A stretch of 14,070 bases of DNA from Schleiferiaceae bacterium (GCA_022424815.1 JAKMGS010000037.1:1-14070), one strand, 5' to 3'. Positions 1-7,826 are shown, counted from the first letter of the stretch. Notes: generated by a model from the sequence alone, not told the origin. Numbers and translations: made by a program.

Positions 1-1
1 A

Positions 2-1573
2 TGTACGGGTGGATCCTTCACCATCGTGGTTTCAGACGACGGTAGCTACCCTAGCGAGATCGGATTGAACGTCATCTCGGGCGGTGCAACTATCGATTCG
101 TATTCGGCAACTTCTGCTACCACTGTAGGAACACAAATGGCAAGCTTCAGCTCAAACTGTAATGCCCTTTGTCCTACCCCGTCAAACTTGACGTACAATT
201 CGGGTAAAAACGATGCTTCCTTCACCTTCGACAAGAACGGTGGAACGGGAACGTACGTGTACCAATGGGGACCTACAGGCTTCCTACAAGCAACCGGTAC
301 CGGGTTCACGCCGGGTATTGACTCGACTACTTCGAACAACTTCACCATCACAGGCTTGGCCTCGAGCTCTTGCTACGACGTGATCGTCATCCAAAACTGT
401 GGAGCAAACGGAACTTCTGATACTCTAGGCCCAGTAGCTTTCTGTACAGGAATGTGTGATACCACAGACCTTTGTGATTTCACCATGAGTATGTACGATA
501 CTTGGGGTGATGGATGGAACGGTGCAACCGTCGATCTATACTTCAACGGTGCCTACGGCCAGACCTTTGGTTCAAACTTCACCTCAGGAGATAGCTTGAT
601 CATCGACTTCCAAATCTGTGCAGGTACAGAAATTGCCGTGGTCAATGGCGCACAAGGCTCTTACCCATCAGAGGTATACTACACCTTGAGCGGATCGAAC
701 GGTCAAAGCGTAAGTGTTTCTTCAGGAAACTTCAACGCCGGCCCAGTGGATACCCTAACGGCTAACTGTGTGACGCCATCGTGTGCCACGCCAAGCAACT
801 TGGGTGTAGCCAACATGGGTAGCACCTTCGCGGACATCTTATGGACGGGGGGTAATGGTACGTTCATCTACCACTACAAGGCTTCAGGTTCTACCAATAC
901 CATGATGGGCACCTCGACTTCGGCGATGGCTTCCATGACCGGTTTGGCACCTGTGACGACTTACTTCTTTGATGTCGCTGAGGTTTGTGCCCCAGGCGAT
1001 ACCTCATTGAAAATGTACTACAGCTTCACTACCGACAGCTGTTCGGCCATCAACGTGGGCAACCCGAACTACAGCATTGATAGCATCGGTACCAGCTTTG
1101 CGGACATCACCTTTACTTGGGGTGGTGCTTCGGGCTACACCAGCTACTTCATCAACTTCGGTGACGGTTCTAATGCTACTGGTACAGGCAGCACACACAG
1201 CCACTCGTACACGGCCAATGGTCAGTACACGGCAGTGTTGAAGCTATATGGCGATTGTGATACTACTTCACAGCAGATCTTCGTGAACATCCAAGGCATC
1301 GGTTTGGAAGAGCAAGCGGCTCAATCCATCCTTATGTACCCTAACCCAACGACCGGCTTGATCCACATCAGCGGAACCGCCGAACAAGGGGAAGAAGTGC
1401 AGATGCGCGTGATGAATTACGTGGGTCAGGAGTTGTTCAACACGACCATCACCACCACCAATGGTACCTTCGAAAAAGACTTCGACCTCAGTGGATTTAG
1501 TAGCGGAACCTACCTGGTAGAAATCCGCACGGCCACCGGTATGGTTCAACGTCCATTCGTGGTAAGGCATTAA
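2..1573 (+). CDS. T9SS-sorted modular surface/secreted protein, 3' part
   Basis: The frame is open from base 2, so the gene starts upstream of the window; the GTG at 26 is not a credible start. Visible part is 523 residues. Order (numbered from the window edge): the end of one repeat module (1-56, containing SDDGSYPSEIG), a fibronectin-III-like domain opening with CPTPSNL (about 57-147), a complete module with DTWGDGWNG at 166-174 and a later GSYPSEVY, a second fibronectin-III-like domain opening with CATPSNL (about 261-347), a PKD-like domain with NFGDGS (about 350-430), and a C-terminal sorting domain from about 443 with YPNPTTG, ending in GTYLVEIRTATG and a basic tail. That last domain fits the T9SS type A family, which directs export across the outer membrane followed by removal of the domain. 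Many paired cysteines fit an extracellular protein. Substrate or partner cannot be read. The stop codon overlaps the comF stop by 4 bp (TTAA). Confidence 0.9.
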   Translation, partial: CTGGSFTIVVSDDGSYPSEIGLNVISGGATIDSYSATSATTVGTQMASFSSNCNALCPTPSNLTYNSGKNDASFTFDKNGGTGTYVYQWGPTGFLQATGTGFTPGIDSTTSNNFTITGLASSSCYDVIVIQNCGANGTSDTLGPVAFCTGMCDTTDLCDFTMSMYDTWGDGWNGATVDLYFNGAYGQTFGSNFTSGDSLIIDFQICAGTEIAVVNGAQGSYPSEVYYTLSGSNGQSVSVSSGNFNAGPVDTLTANCVTPSCATPSNLGVANMGSTFADILWTGGNGTFIYHYKASGSTNTMMGTSTSAMASMTGLAPVTTYFFDVAEVCAPGDTSLKMYYSFTTDSCSAINVGNPNYSIDSIGTSFADITFTWGGASGYTSYFINFGDGSNATGTGSTHSHSYTANGQYTAVLKLYGDCDTTSQQIFVNIQGIGLEEQAAQSILMYPNPTTGLIHISGTAEQGEEVQMRVMNYVGQELFNTTITTTNGTFEKDFDLSGFSSGTYLVEIRTATGMVQRPFVVRH

Positions 1574-2259
1574 TCCTCCTTGGCCAAGGCGAGCAAGTAC
1601 AGCTGCATCTTTGGATCGCGCTGCTTGAGCAACTCACCCGCCGCCAATAAAGTCGAGCCCGTCGTTAGGGTGTCGTCAATCAATACTACCAGCGCGCCCT
1701 CCGGGGCGCGCTGGTGGTTTAGGGCAAATGCGCCGGCCGCATTGCTCCACCGTGTGAATTGGGAAAAATGGACCTGGCTCTTGCGGTGCTCGCGTTTGAC
1801 CAATAGCTCCATGACCTGGGCACTGCGGCCGGCGGCCTGAAGTCCGAGCGCGCATCCGCGCGCGAGGAACAGGCTCTGGTTGTATCCCCGGCGGCGGAGC
1901 CGCCGGGGGTGGATAGAAATGGGGCAGAGGATAAGATGTGGCGCGGAAGTTCGTTGTAATAGGTGTGGAGCGAGGATGTGGCGACCTAGGCATTGGGCGA
2001 GGGGATAATTACCCCCATATTTAAGTGCATAACACAGGATTTGTACTTCACCAACGAAGGATAGAGCTGCTGAAAAATTAGATCCAATAGTCGCCCCTAA
2101 GGGTTGGAGCTGGCGGTTCATTAAATATGTGGTTCGTGGAAGGCGATCCAAACAGATTTGGCACACGCTTTGCTCATGTGTTTGCATTATAGCGCCACAT
2201 AAATGGCATTGACTAGGAAATACTAGACTTGTTAAAAACCTTAATTGTGTTGGAAGCAT
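1570..2259 (-). CDS. comF: ComF-family phosphoribosyltransferase-like protein
   Basis: 229 residues, a normal length for ComF. An N-terminal zinc-ribbon-like cysteine set is visible (C18, C21, C33, C36), then the conserved PRRLRRRGYNQS segment, and near residues 191-204 the type I phosphoribosyltransferase PRPP loop VVLIDDTLTTGST. ComF proteins are needed for uptake of single-stranded DNA in naturally competent bacteria and interact with the late transformation machinery. The enzymatic substrate is unknown, and many non-competent bacteria carry a copy. The ATG at 2259 is chosen because a hydrophobic stretch and the first CxxC follow at the usual distance. The gene is divergent from the envelope operon across 54 bp and convergent with the T9SS gene. 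The part coding for the C-terminal half (about 1600-1990) is strikingly GC-rich and full of hairpins, while the N-terminal part is AT-rich. Confidence 0.85.
   Translation of the reverse strand: MLPTQLRFLTSLVFPSQCHLCGAIMQTHEQSVCQICLDRLPRTTYLMNRQLQPLGATIGSNFSAALSFVGEVQILCYALKYGGNYPLAQCLGRHILAPHLLQRTSAPHLILCPISIHPRRLRRRGYNQSLFLARGCALGLQAAGRSAQVMELLVKREHRKSQVHFSQFTRWSNAAGAFALNHQRAPEGALVVLIDDTLTTGSTLLAAGELLKQRDPKMQLYLLALAKED
1688..1715. repeat. Perfect GC-rich hairpin inside comF
   Basis: A 12-bp perfect inverted repeat (1688-1699 pairing with 1704-1715) encloses a 4-base loop, TCCG on the plus strand. It lies within the comF coding sequence just C-terminal-ward of the segment coding for HQRAPEGAL, immediately upstream of the PRPP loop in protein order. 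A second perfect 10-bp stem lies at 1886-1895/1899-1908 and weaker ones near 1730 and 1850. No T-run follows on either strand, so it is not a standard intrinsic terminator. Confidence 0.7.
1886..1908. repeat. Second GC-rich hairpin inside comF
   Basis: A perfect 10-bp stem (1886-1895 with 1899-1908) has a 3-base loop. It codes for the arginine-rich PRRLRRR segment of ComF, which is a normal conserved part of the family. The repeat is therefore probably a by-product of Arg/Pro codons rather than an inserted element. Confidence 0.6.
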
Positions 2260-2278
2260 TGGCAGTAGGGTATTTTTT
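2250..2278 (+). promoter_or_regulatory. Possible promoter of the envelope operon
   Basis: TTG at 2250-2252 and TATTTTTT at 2271-2278 are 18 bp apart and resemble the Bacteroidota TTTG / TAnnTTTG pair with one mismatch in the -7 box. The predicted start point near 2285 gives a leader of about 30 bases. An alternative -7 box is TAGTTTCG at 2278-2285. Both are inexact, so this is tentative. Confidence 0.3.
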
Positions 2279-2313
2279 AGTTTCGTTACTAATAAATTAA
2301 GTCTGAAAATTTG

Positions 2314-3201
2314 ATGGAGAGCGAGAGTGGAAATAAAAAATTAGGCTGGGTCGTAGCATTCCTTGCTGTGGCAGTTCTAGTATTAGGTGGATTACTGTAT
2401 TTGAGAAGTGAGGAGAAAAATGCATTAGAATTAGAAAAGCAATCCCTTACAATTGAATTATCCGAAATGAAAGCGGATTTGCTTTCTCAAATGGGTGCCA
2501 ATGATAGCTTGAATAGCTTTATTCAATTCGAAACTCAACGATTGGGCGCCATGATTGATAGCATTAATACGATCAATGTTCAAAACAAGAGACAGTTATC
2601 AAGTTATCGGAGCAGATTGGCGGGTATGAAAAAGCAAAATGATGCCTTAGTTGCTGAATTAGATAGTACAAATGCTGCTTATGCTGCATTGAAACTGCGC
2701 GAACAAATGATCGCTGATAGTTTGAACAATGCTATGGATGCGAACGCTGCACTCCAGGGTCAAAATACAGGTTTGCGCCAAACGGTTGAAAAAGGTCAGC
2801 AGTTAGTTATTGCTTCATCAACAATCCAAGCGGTTAGAATCGCGAATAACGGCAAAGAGCGCAAAACGCGACGAGCGAAGCGCACGGATCAATTGAATGC
2901 TTGTTTTACCATCGCTAAAAATAGAATTGCTGCGAAGGGTGAAACTGTGCTATATGCCAGGTGGATTAGCCCTAGTGGGAAACCTGTAGACGGTCCCGAA
3001 GCAAATTTGGCCATTGTTGGTGGTGAAATGACAAATTTCAACGGATTAGGTACATTAACCTTTACCGGTGATGCTAAGGAGATTTGTATTTCTTTGGGTA
3101 GAGCCGTTGATGCTCCAGTAGAACTAGAATCAGGAGTATATACTATTGCGCTAATGACTGATAGCTATTTGGTAGGTACGGCATCAGTTGAATTGAAATA
3201 A
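2314..3201 (+). CDS. Membrane-anchored coiled-coil protein, unknown function
   Basis: The start is taken as the ATG at 2314; the TTG three bases earlier is also possible. Protein of 295 residues. A short charged N-terminus is followed by one transmembrane helix (about 11-30), then a long heptad-rich region (about 34-160) rich in Leu, Glu, Lys and Asn, a basic linker (KERKTRRAKR, near 180-190), and a C-terminal domain of about 100 residues with alternating hydrophobic residues and the segment ARWISPSGKPVDG, which suggests a beta-sandwich. The layout implies an inner-membrane anchor with a periplasmic stalk and head. I do not recognise a named family with certainty. It lies 20 bp upstream of an OmpA-family lipoprotein gene on the same strand, so the two are likely co-transcribed and may act together in envelope structure. 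Confidence 0.75.
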   Translation: MESESGNKKLGWVVAFLAVAVLVLGGLLYLRSEEKNALELEKQSLTIELSEMKADLLSQMGANDSLNSFIQFETQRLGAMIDSINTINVQNKRQLSSYRSRLAGMKKQNDALVAELDSTNAAYAALKLREQMIADSLNNAMDANAALQGQNTGLRQTVEKGQQLVIASSTIQAVRIANNGKERKTRRAKRTDQLNACFTIAKNRIAAKGETVLYARWISPSGKPVDGPEANLAIVGGEMTNFNGLGTLTFTGDAKEICISLGRAVDAPVELESGVYTIALMTDSYLVGTASVELK

Positions 3202-3221
3202 ACAAATTAAAAATACGAGCT

Positions 3222-4181
3222 ATGAAGCGTTTGATATTTCTTGTTTTTATGGGTTTCATGACTGCTTCTTGTGTAAGTACCAAGGTTCATCGTACCCTTC
3301 AAGAAAAATATGACATTCTCACTAATGAAGCAGATCAACTCCGACAATTAAGCGAAACAAGGGCCGCTGAGACTACGGAGCTTCAAAGAGAATTTGATGA
3401 GATTAGTCGAACGGTAAATATCCTGGTAGAGGATACTACTGCATCGTATGACCGCATGCGCACCTTGCAAACGAAGTACGACCGCCTTTCGAAGCAGTAC
3501 GACTACTTGCTCGACAACAACAGCACTCTCATCGCTGCAAGCGCCCGTGAAAATAAGGCGCTAATGGATGAAATTGCGGCCATGCAAAATCGTCTACAGT
3601 CGAAGGAGGATAGCCTAAATACAGAGCGTCGAATGCTCGAGAAAGGAAGGGCGCGCATGCAAGAATTAGAACGTATCATTGGTCGTCAAGACAGTACAGT
3701 GAACTATGTTCGACAAAAAGTAGCCGATGCTTTATTAGGGTTTACTGGTAAAGGATTGACGGTAAATATGCGTGATGGTAAGGTGTATGTGAGCTTAGAA
3801 AATAGTTTATTGTTTGCTCCGGGATCTTGGGATGTGGCGCCAAATGGAAAAATCGCTCTAGAAAATTTAGCAGGGGTTCTAGCGGAAAATCAAGATATAA
3901 GTATCCTTGTTGAAGGACATACGGATAATGATCCGTACCGAGGCGCGAATCAAGTACGGGATAACTGGGACCTTAGTGTAATGCGTGCCACAAATGTGGT
4001 CAAGATTCTTACGACTAACACTTCTCTAGATCCTAAGCGAATTACAGCTGCGGGTAGAGGAGAATATGTGCCATTAGTAGATAACGATAGTGCAGCCAAC
4101 AAGGCAGTAAATCGTCGTACTGAAATAATTCTAACTCCTGATTTAAGCGAGTTAGCCAACCTATTGGAAGGCGAGGAGTAA
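3222..4181 (+). CDS. OmpA-family peptidoglycan-binding lipoprotein
   Basis: 319 residues. A lipoprotein signal peptide is visible: MKR, a hydrophobic core, and a lipobox ending MTASC, which puts the lipid-carrying cysteine at residue 17. A long coiled-coil region follows (about 25-160). The C-terminal OmpA-like domain (about 185-310) carries the family landmarks EGHTDND, NWDLSVMRA, AAGRGEYVP and NRRTEI, the segments that form the pocket for the diaminopimelate of peptidoglycan. The expected role is to tether an outer-membrane or periplasmic partner to the cell wall through a long stalk. It is the second gene of a two-gene operon with the coiled-coil membrane protein. Its stop lies 6 bp from the radA stop on the other strand, and its likely terminator lies inside the radA coding sequence. 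Confidence 0.88.
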   Translation: MKRLIFLVFMGFMTASCVSTKVHRTLQEKYDILTNEADQLRQLSETRAAETTELQREFDEISRTVNILVEDTTASYDRMRTLQTKYDRLSKQYDYLLDNNSTLIAASARENKALMDEIAAMQNRLQSKEDSLNTERRMLEKGRARMQELERIIGRQDSTVNYVRQKVADALLGFTGKGLTVNMRDGKVYVSLENSLLFAPGSWDVAPNGKIALENLAGVLAENQDISILVEGHTDNDPYRGANQVRDNWDLSVMRATNVVKILTTNTSLDPKRITAAGRGEYVPLVDNDSAANKAVNRRTEIILTPDLSELANLLEGEE

Positions 4182-4187
4182 TCAAAA

Positions 4188-5540
4188 CTAGAATTGGGCT
4201 TGAACCAATTCCTCTATACGTTTCAATCCCACTATGGCAATGTCGTAGTGGGATTTTTCTATTTGGTGGTGTCCGCTGATGTAGATTTTATCGAAGCCCA
4301 GTTTCTCTGCTTCCTTGATCCTCTGCTCTACACGTGTGATCGGACGTACCTCACCGGTCAACCCTACCTCGGCAGCAAAGCACACTTTACCAGATATAGG
4401 TTCATCTGCATTTGAGCTCAATATGGCCGCCACCACAGCCAAATCCAATCCTGGATCATCGACCTTCAGCCCGCCCGTTACGTTCAAGAACACGTCTTTT
4501 TGGCCCAACCTAAACCCACACCTTTTCTCCAGCACCGCCAACAGCATGTTCAGCCTTCGCGTATCGAAGCCGGTGGTAGAGCGTTGAGGCGTCCCATATA
4601 CGGCCGTGGATACCAAGGCTTGCATCTCAATCAACATAGGGCGCACCCCTTCCACCATTACGGCTACAGCGTTCCCGCTCAGTCCGTCGTGCTGCTTGGT
4701 GACTAGTAAATCGCTAGGGTTTTCAACGCCATACAATCCGCCTTGCTCCATCGTATAAAGCCCGATCTCATGAGTGGATCCAAACCTATTTTTATGTGCT
4801 CTGAGAATGCGGTACAACAAATTTGGGTCACCTTCAAATTGTAAGACCACATCTACCATGTGTTCCAAAATCTTAGGACCGGCAATACTGCCTTCTTTAT
4901 TGATATGGCCAATGAGTAATACCGGCGTTCCCGTTTCTTTCGCGTACCTAATAAAGCTTGCGGCGCTCTCGCGGATTTGGGCCACCGAACCCGGCGTACT
5001 CTCTACGTGCGGAACATGCAAGGTTTGGATGGAATCCACGATGACCAAATGCGGCCTAACGTTCTTTAAATGATTGAATATCGCTTCGGTCTTGGTTTCG
5101 CTGAGCAAATACAATTCACTCGCAGCCTTACCGATACGTTCCCCTCGTAATTTGATCTGCGAAGGGCTCTCTTCCCCGGAGATGTATGCCACTGTTCCTG
5201 TAAAACTCAGGGCAAGCTGCAGCAACAAGGTGCTTTTCCCTATGCCTGGCTCACCGCCCAAAAGGGTCACAGAACCCGGTACTATTCCCCCGCCTAAAAC
5301 ACGAGCAAACTCATAGTCTGGTACTGGAAAACGCTGCACAGAGGTGTGCTCCACATCTTCAATTCGGATAGGTTTTGCCGCGGCACTGTCGCCACTCCAA
5401 GCCCTAGGATCTGGCTTGCTTTTCACAGCAATTTCCTCAACGAGCGTATTCCATTCCTTACACCCTTGACATTGTCCCATCCACTTGCTGTGCTGGGTGC
5501 CACATTGAGTACAAACAAATACGCTTTTCTGTTTCGCCAT
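4188..5540 (-). CDS. radA: DNA repair protein RadA/Sms
   Basis: 450 residues, full length for RadA. An N-terminal four-cysteine zinc finger (C10, C13, C24, C27) is followed by a RecA-like ATPase with Walker A GGEPGIGKST (95-104), Walker B LVIVDSIQ (165-172) and the RadA-specific KNRFG motif (250-254). The C-terminal part, about 300-450, is the Lon-protease-like domain and lacks protease function in this family. RadA is a hexameric DnaB-type helicase that drives branch migration during homologous recombination, including recombination of incoming DNA in transformable species. The start ATG (5538-5540) directly precedes the zinc finger. It is the last gene of the panC-panD-flippase-radA set, 9 bp after the upstream gene. 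Confidence 0.96.
   Translation of the reverse strand: MAKQKSVFVCTQCGTQHSKWMGQCQGCKEWNTLVEEIAVKSKPDPRAWSGDSAAAKPIRIEDVEHTSVQRFPVPDYEFARVLGGGIVPGSVTLLGGEPGIGKSTLLLQLALSFTGTVAYISGEESPSQIKLRGERIGKAASELYLLSETKTEAIFNHLKNVRPHLVIVDSIQTLHVPHVESTPGSVAQIRESAASFIRYAKETGTPVLLIGHINKEGSIAGPKILEHMVDVVLQFEGDPNLLYRILRAHKNRFGSTHEIGLYTMEQGGLYGVENPSDLLVTKQHDGLSGNAVAVMVEGVRPMLIEMQALVSTAVYGTPQRSTTGFDTRRLNMLLAVLEKRCGFRLGQKDVFLNVTGGLKVDDPGLDLAVVAAILSSNADEPISGKVCFAAEVGLTGEVRPITRVEQRIKEAEKLGFDKIYISGHHQIEKSHYDIAIVGLKRIEELVQAQF
4224..4259 (+). terminator. Intrinsic terminator of the OmpA operon, inside radA
   Basis: A perfect 10-bp stem (4225-4234 with 4246-4255) can extend inward through G-C and wobble pairs. On the plus strand only, it runs into a T-run (ATTTTTCT). 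It begins about 43 bp after the OmpA-family stop codon and lies fully within the last codons of the convergent radA gene, so one sequence serves as coding DNA on one strand and terminator on the other. Confidence 0.7.
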
Positions 5541-5549
5541 GAGGAAGGA

Positions 5550-6524
5550 TTATTTTCTTCCTGCAAAATAGAGAAAAACAAAACCTAAGGCACCCGTAAC
5601 GATGAACATTAAGCTTTGAGAACTATGAATTAGTGTGGCGAAGGATGTGCTTATAATTGGTGATAAACCTAAAACCATCAATGCCTTGGATACTAAATAA
5701 TGGTAGGCGCCAATACCGCCAGGAACAGGAACAAATACTCCTAATCCTGCAGCTACACTAACAAAAAAGGCTTGCTCCGTCCCAATACCGTCTAATCCTT
5801 CTACAATAGTAAAGCCGACTGCCATGGTAGATACATAGCAGCCCCAAATACCTATAGAGTACATCCAAAAAAGCATCTTATTTTCAACTGCTTTTAAGCT
5901 GCGTAGTCCTTCAACCATACCTGTTACGAACCCTTTTATTCTCTTAGCTAAGCTCCATTGAGACCATGTTTGTCGCGTGAAATACAGCAGGGACAAACCC
6001 ATCACAGAAACAACAAGGGTTAAGCTTACAGTAAAGGTTGAAAGTTCAGGTAATTGAGCTCCGCTCTGAACAAGGAAATCAATCAATTCCTCATATGAAA
6101 TGAAAACGGTGCTTAAGAGTATGATCAAAAAAAAGCAAGCATCAACAATACGCTCCAGCACTACTGTTCCCAGCAGCTTGTCAATAGGTACTTTATCCGA
6201 ACGGTTTAGAGCTGTACATCGAGCCACTTCCCCAACACGAGGCGTAATAAGATTTACCAGATAACTCAGCGCCACAGAAGAAATTGCTCGAGTCCAGTGG
6301 ACTTCATGTCCGAGGCTGCTGAGCATTTGTACCCAACGCAATCCACGGAAAATAATGGCCAAAAACCCGATAGAAATTATCCCGACCAACCCCGGTACAG
6401 AAACCGCACGAAGGTTATTCCAAAGGTCAACAGGATCAATATTCTTGAAGGTTAAGTACAGCAGTGCAATGCCTATTCCCAAAAACAGGACATACTGTGC
6501 TACTTTCTTCACCCACGCCGGCAT
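5550..6524 (-). CDS. Flippase-like / lysylphosphatidylglycerol synthase TM-region family protein
   Basis: 324 residues, almost wholly hydrophobic, with about eight predicted transmembrane helices. The segments FRGLRWVQML, ITPRVGEVARCTAL and VPVPGGIGAYHYLV are typical of the YbhN / MprF N-terminal / AglD family (UPF0104), whose members flip or transport lipids and lipid-linked sugars in the inner membrane. The cytosolic aminoacyl-transfer domain of MprF is absent, so it cannot itself make lysyl-phosphatidylglycerol. The substrate is unknown. The ATG shares one base with the panD stop (TGATG), which implies translational coupling, and radA begins 9 bp after its stop. I know of no functional link to pantothenate synthesis; the grouping appears to be co-transcription. 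Confidence 0.85.
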   Translation of the reverse strand: MPAWVKKVAQYVLFLGIGIALLYLTFKNIDPVDLWNNLRAVSVPGLVGIISIGFLAIIFRGLRWVQMLSSLGHEVHWTRAISSVALSYLVNLITPRVGEVARCTALNRSDKVPIDKLLGTVVLERIVDACFFLIILLSTVFISYEELIDFLVQSGAQLPELSTFTVSLTLVVSVMGLSLLYFTRQTWSQWSLAKRIKGFVTGMVEGLRSLKAVENKMLFWMYSIGIWGCYVSTMAVGFTIVEGLDGIGTEQAFFVSVAAGLGVFVPVPGGIGAYHYLVSKALMVLGLSPIISTSFATLIHSSQSLMFIVTGALGFVFLYFAGRK

Positions 6525-6874
6525 CAGCTAAGGGAATTTGTCGATTCGTTCGGGAAGATAATGGTGGGCTTGAAGCTCTTGGCCTCTTCCACACCCATAC
6601 TCGCATAGGCGATGATAATGATGATATCACCCTTCTGTACACGTCGCGCTGCAGGACCGTTTAAGGTCACTTCGCCGCTACCGCTTACTCCGGTGATGGT
6701 GTAGGTATCAAAACGCTCGCCATTATTCACGTTCACGATGTACACGCGCTCGCCTTGCACTAATCCAGCGGCGTCCATCAAGTCCTCGTCCAAGGTGATG
6801 GATCCGATATAATCTAGTTCCGCGCCGGTCACGCTGACGCGGTGAATTTTACTTTTGACTACCTCAATTTGCAT
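6524..6874 (-). CDS. panD: Aspartate 1-decarboxylase (pyruvoyl enzyme)
   Basis: 116 residues from the ATG at 6872-6874, a normal PanD length. A longer frame exists upstream to 6931 but would overlap panC and add a non-family N-terminus, so the internal ATG giving MQIEVVKSKIHRV is chosen. The enzyme converts L-aspartate to beta-alanine for pantothenate and coenzyme A synthesis. It is made as an inactive chain that cleaves itself at Gly24-Ser25, present here in YIGSITLD, turning Ser25 into the pyruvoyl cofactor. Other family marks are NGERFDTYTI, the NGPAARRVQKGD segment and the IIIIAYA strand. It follows panC by 14 bp, placing both halves of the beta-alanine to pantothenate step in one transcript. 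Confidence 0.96.
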   Translation of the reverse strand: MQIEVVKSKIHRVSVTGAELDYIGSITLDEDLMDAAGLVQGERVYIVNVNNGERFDTYTITGVSGSGEVTLNGPAARRVQKGDIIIIIAYASMGVEEAKSFKPTIIFPNESTNSLS

Positions 6875-6888
6875 GCGGCAAAAGTAGG

Positions 6889-7731
6889 TTAAAAAAGAGG
6901 AAGGTTTTCGATGAGCCGGACATTTCCGCACTGCACCGCAGCAAAGAGTCTTGTTGGGGTTTTTGGGTCCAATTCTCCCATCGGCTGCAACTCTTTTTCA
7001 TCACAACATTCAATATACTCTACGGTCAACGATGGTACCGCGTTCAGCGCCTCTACACAATGGCTTTTCAACTCCTCCACACCTTCAAAACGCTCAGCCT
7101 CCGCACATACCTTAGATAGCACTGCATAAATGGTCGCGGCCTCTTGGCGCTCTACCTCACTCAACCTAAGATTGCGACTGCTCATGGCCAAACCATGTGG
7201 CTCGCGTACGATGGGCCCCGGCACAATCTCCACGGGCCAATTTTCTTCTGCCACCACGTGGCGAACAATGCACAACTGCTGGTAATCTTTCTCTCCGAAA
7301 ATGGCGAAATCTGGCTGGATCAGTTCGAAAAACTTGGTCACCACTGTGGCCATGCCCTCGAAGTGCCCCGGCCTCCCGGCACCTTCCATGTTGAGGTCCA
7401 AGCACCCAAAAGAGAACGCTCTAGACTTCAATCCTTCGGGATAAAGCATCTCGGCCGTTGGAAGGAACACGGCATCACAACCCATGGCCTCCAACATCTC
7501 CAAATCCTTCTCGAGGGTATTGGGGTACTTGGCTAAATCTTCAGGATTGTTGAATTGAGTGGGGTTCACATAAATGCTCACCAAAGTTTTGGCGCCGCGG
7601 TCCAAGCTTAATTGGACCAAACTTAAATGCCCCTCGTGCAAAGCGCCCATCGTAGGCACGAAACCCAAAGTCTCTCCGTGTAAACGGCCTCTCCAAAGGT
7701 CCAATTCTGCTAAGGATGAAATGCGCTGCAT
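6889..7731 (-). CDS. panC: Pantothenate synthetase (pantoate-beta-alanine ligase)
   Basis: 280 residues, full length. The protein carries the HIGH-like nucleotide-binding motif in PTMGALHEGHLSL (His32 and His35), VNPTQFNNPEDL, FGEKDYQQL and the KMSKS-like GLAMSSRNLRL segment. It joins pantoate and beta-alanine in an ATP-dependent, pantoyl-adenylate reaction in the cytosol. The start ATG at 7729-7731 places the first motif at the usual distance from the N-terminus. It is the first gene of the minus-strand operon, with a -7 promoter box 19 bp upstream of the start codon, and it is divergent from the starch-synthase-like gene. The next gene, panD, supplies its substrate beta-alanine. Confidence 0.97.
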   Translation of the reverse strand: MQRISSLAELDLWRGRLHGETLGFVPTMGALHEGHLSLVQLSLDRGAKTLVSIYVNPTQFNNPEDLAKYPNTLEKDLEMLEAMGCDAVFLPTAEMLYPEGLKSRAFSFGCLDLNMEGAGRPGHFEGMATVVTKFFELIQPDFAIFGEKDYQQLCIVRHVVAEENWPVEIVPGPIVREPHGLAMSSRNLRLSEVERQEAATIYAVLSKVCAEAERFEGVEELKSHCVEALNAVPSLTVEYIECCDEKELQPMGELDPKTPTRLFAAVQCGNVRLIENLPLF

Positions 7732-7749
7732 AAAGTGTTAAAAAGGGCT

Positions 7750-7757
7750 CAAAACTA
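7750..7757 (-). promoter_or_regulatory. Predicted -7 box for the panC operon
   Basis: On the minus strand the bases read TAGTTTTG, an exact match to the Bacteroidota TAnnTTTG box. The implied start point near 7744 gives a leader of roughly 13 bases before the panC ATG. No clear TTTG -33 box is present; only TTTA-like matches occur upstream. Confidence 0.5.
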
Positions 7758-7765
7758 GGCTATTC

Positions 7766-7797
7766 TTTGATATAAAGGGGTAAAATGGGTATCTTTG
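7766..7797 (+). promoter_or_regulatory. Bacteroidota-type promoter for the starch-synthase-like gene
   Basis: TTTG at 7766-7769 and TATCTTTG at 7790-7797 are separated by 20 bp, a full match to the TTTG / TAnnTTTG consensus. Transcription would begin near 7804, which excludes the ATG at 7785 and supports the ATG at 7827 with a leader of about 23 bases. The -33 box is only 8 bp from the panC -7 box on the other strand. Confidence 0.75.
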
Positions 7798-7826
7798 CAT
7801 TCTTATTTCTAACTAACGTCCCTTTT

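Noticed and set aside
1676..1993. Overlapping frames with Pro/Arg-rich translations inside comF
   Set aside because: These are by-products of the GC-rich comF sequence in other frames, with no start context or family features.
6875..6931. Longer panD start within panC
   Set aside because: It adds 19 residues unlike any PanD and shifts the self-cleavage serine away from position 25.
7785..7826. ATG at 7785 as start of the starch-synthase-like gene
   Set aside because: It lies before and within a consensus -7 promoter box; the family N-terminus begins at the ATG at 7827.
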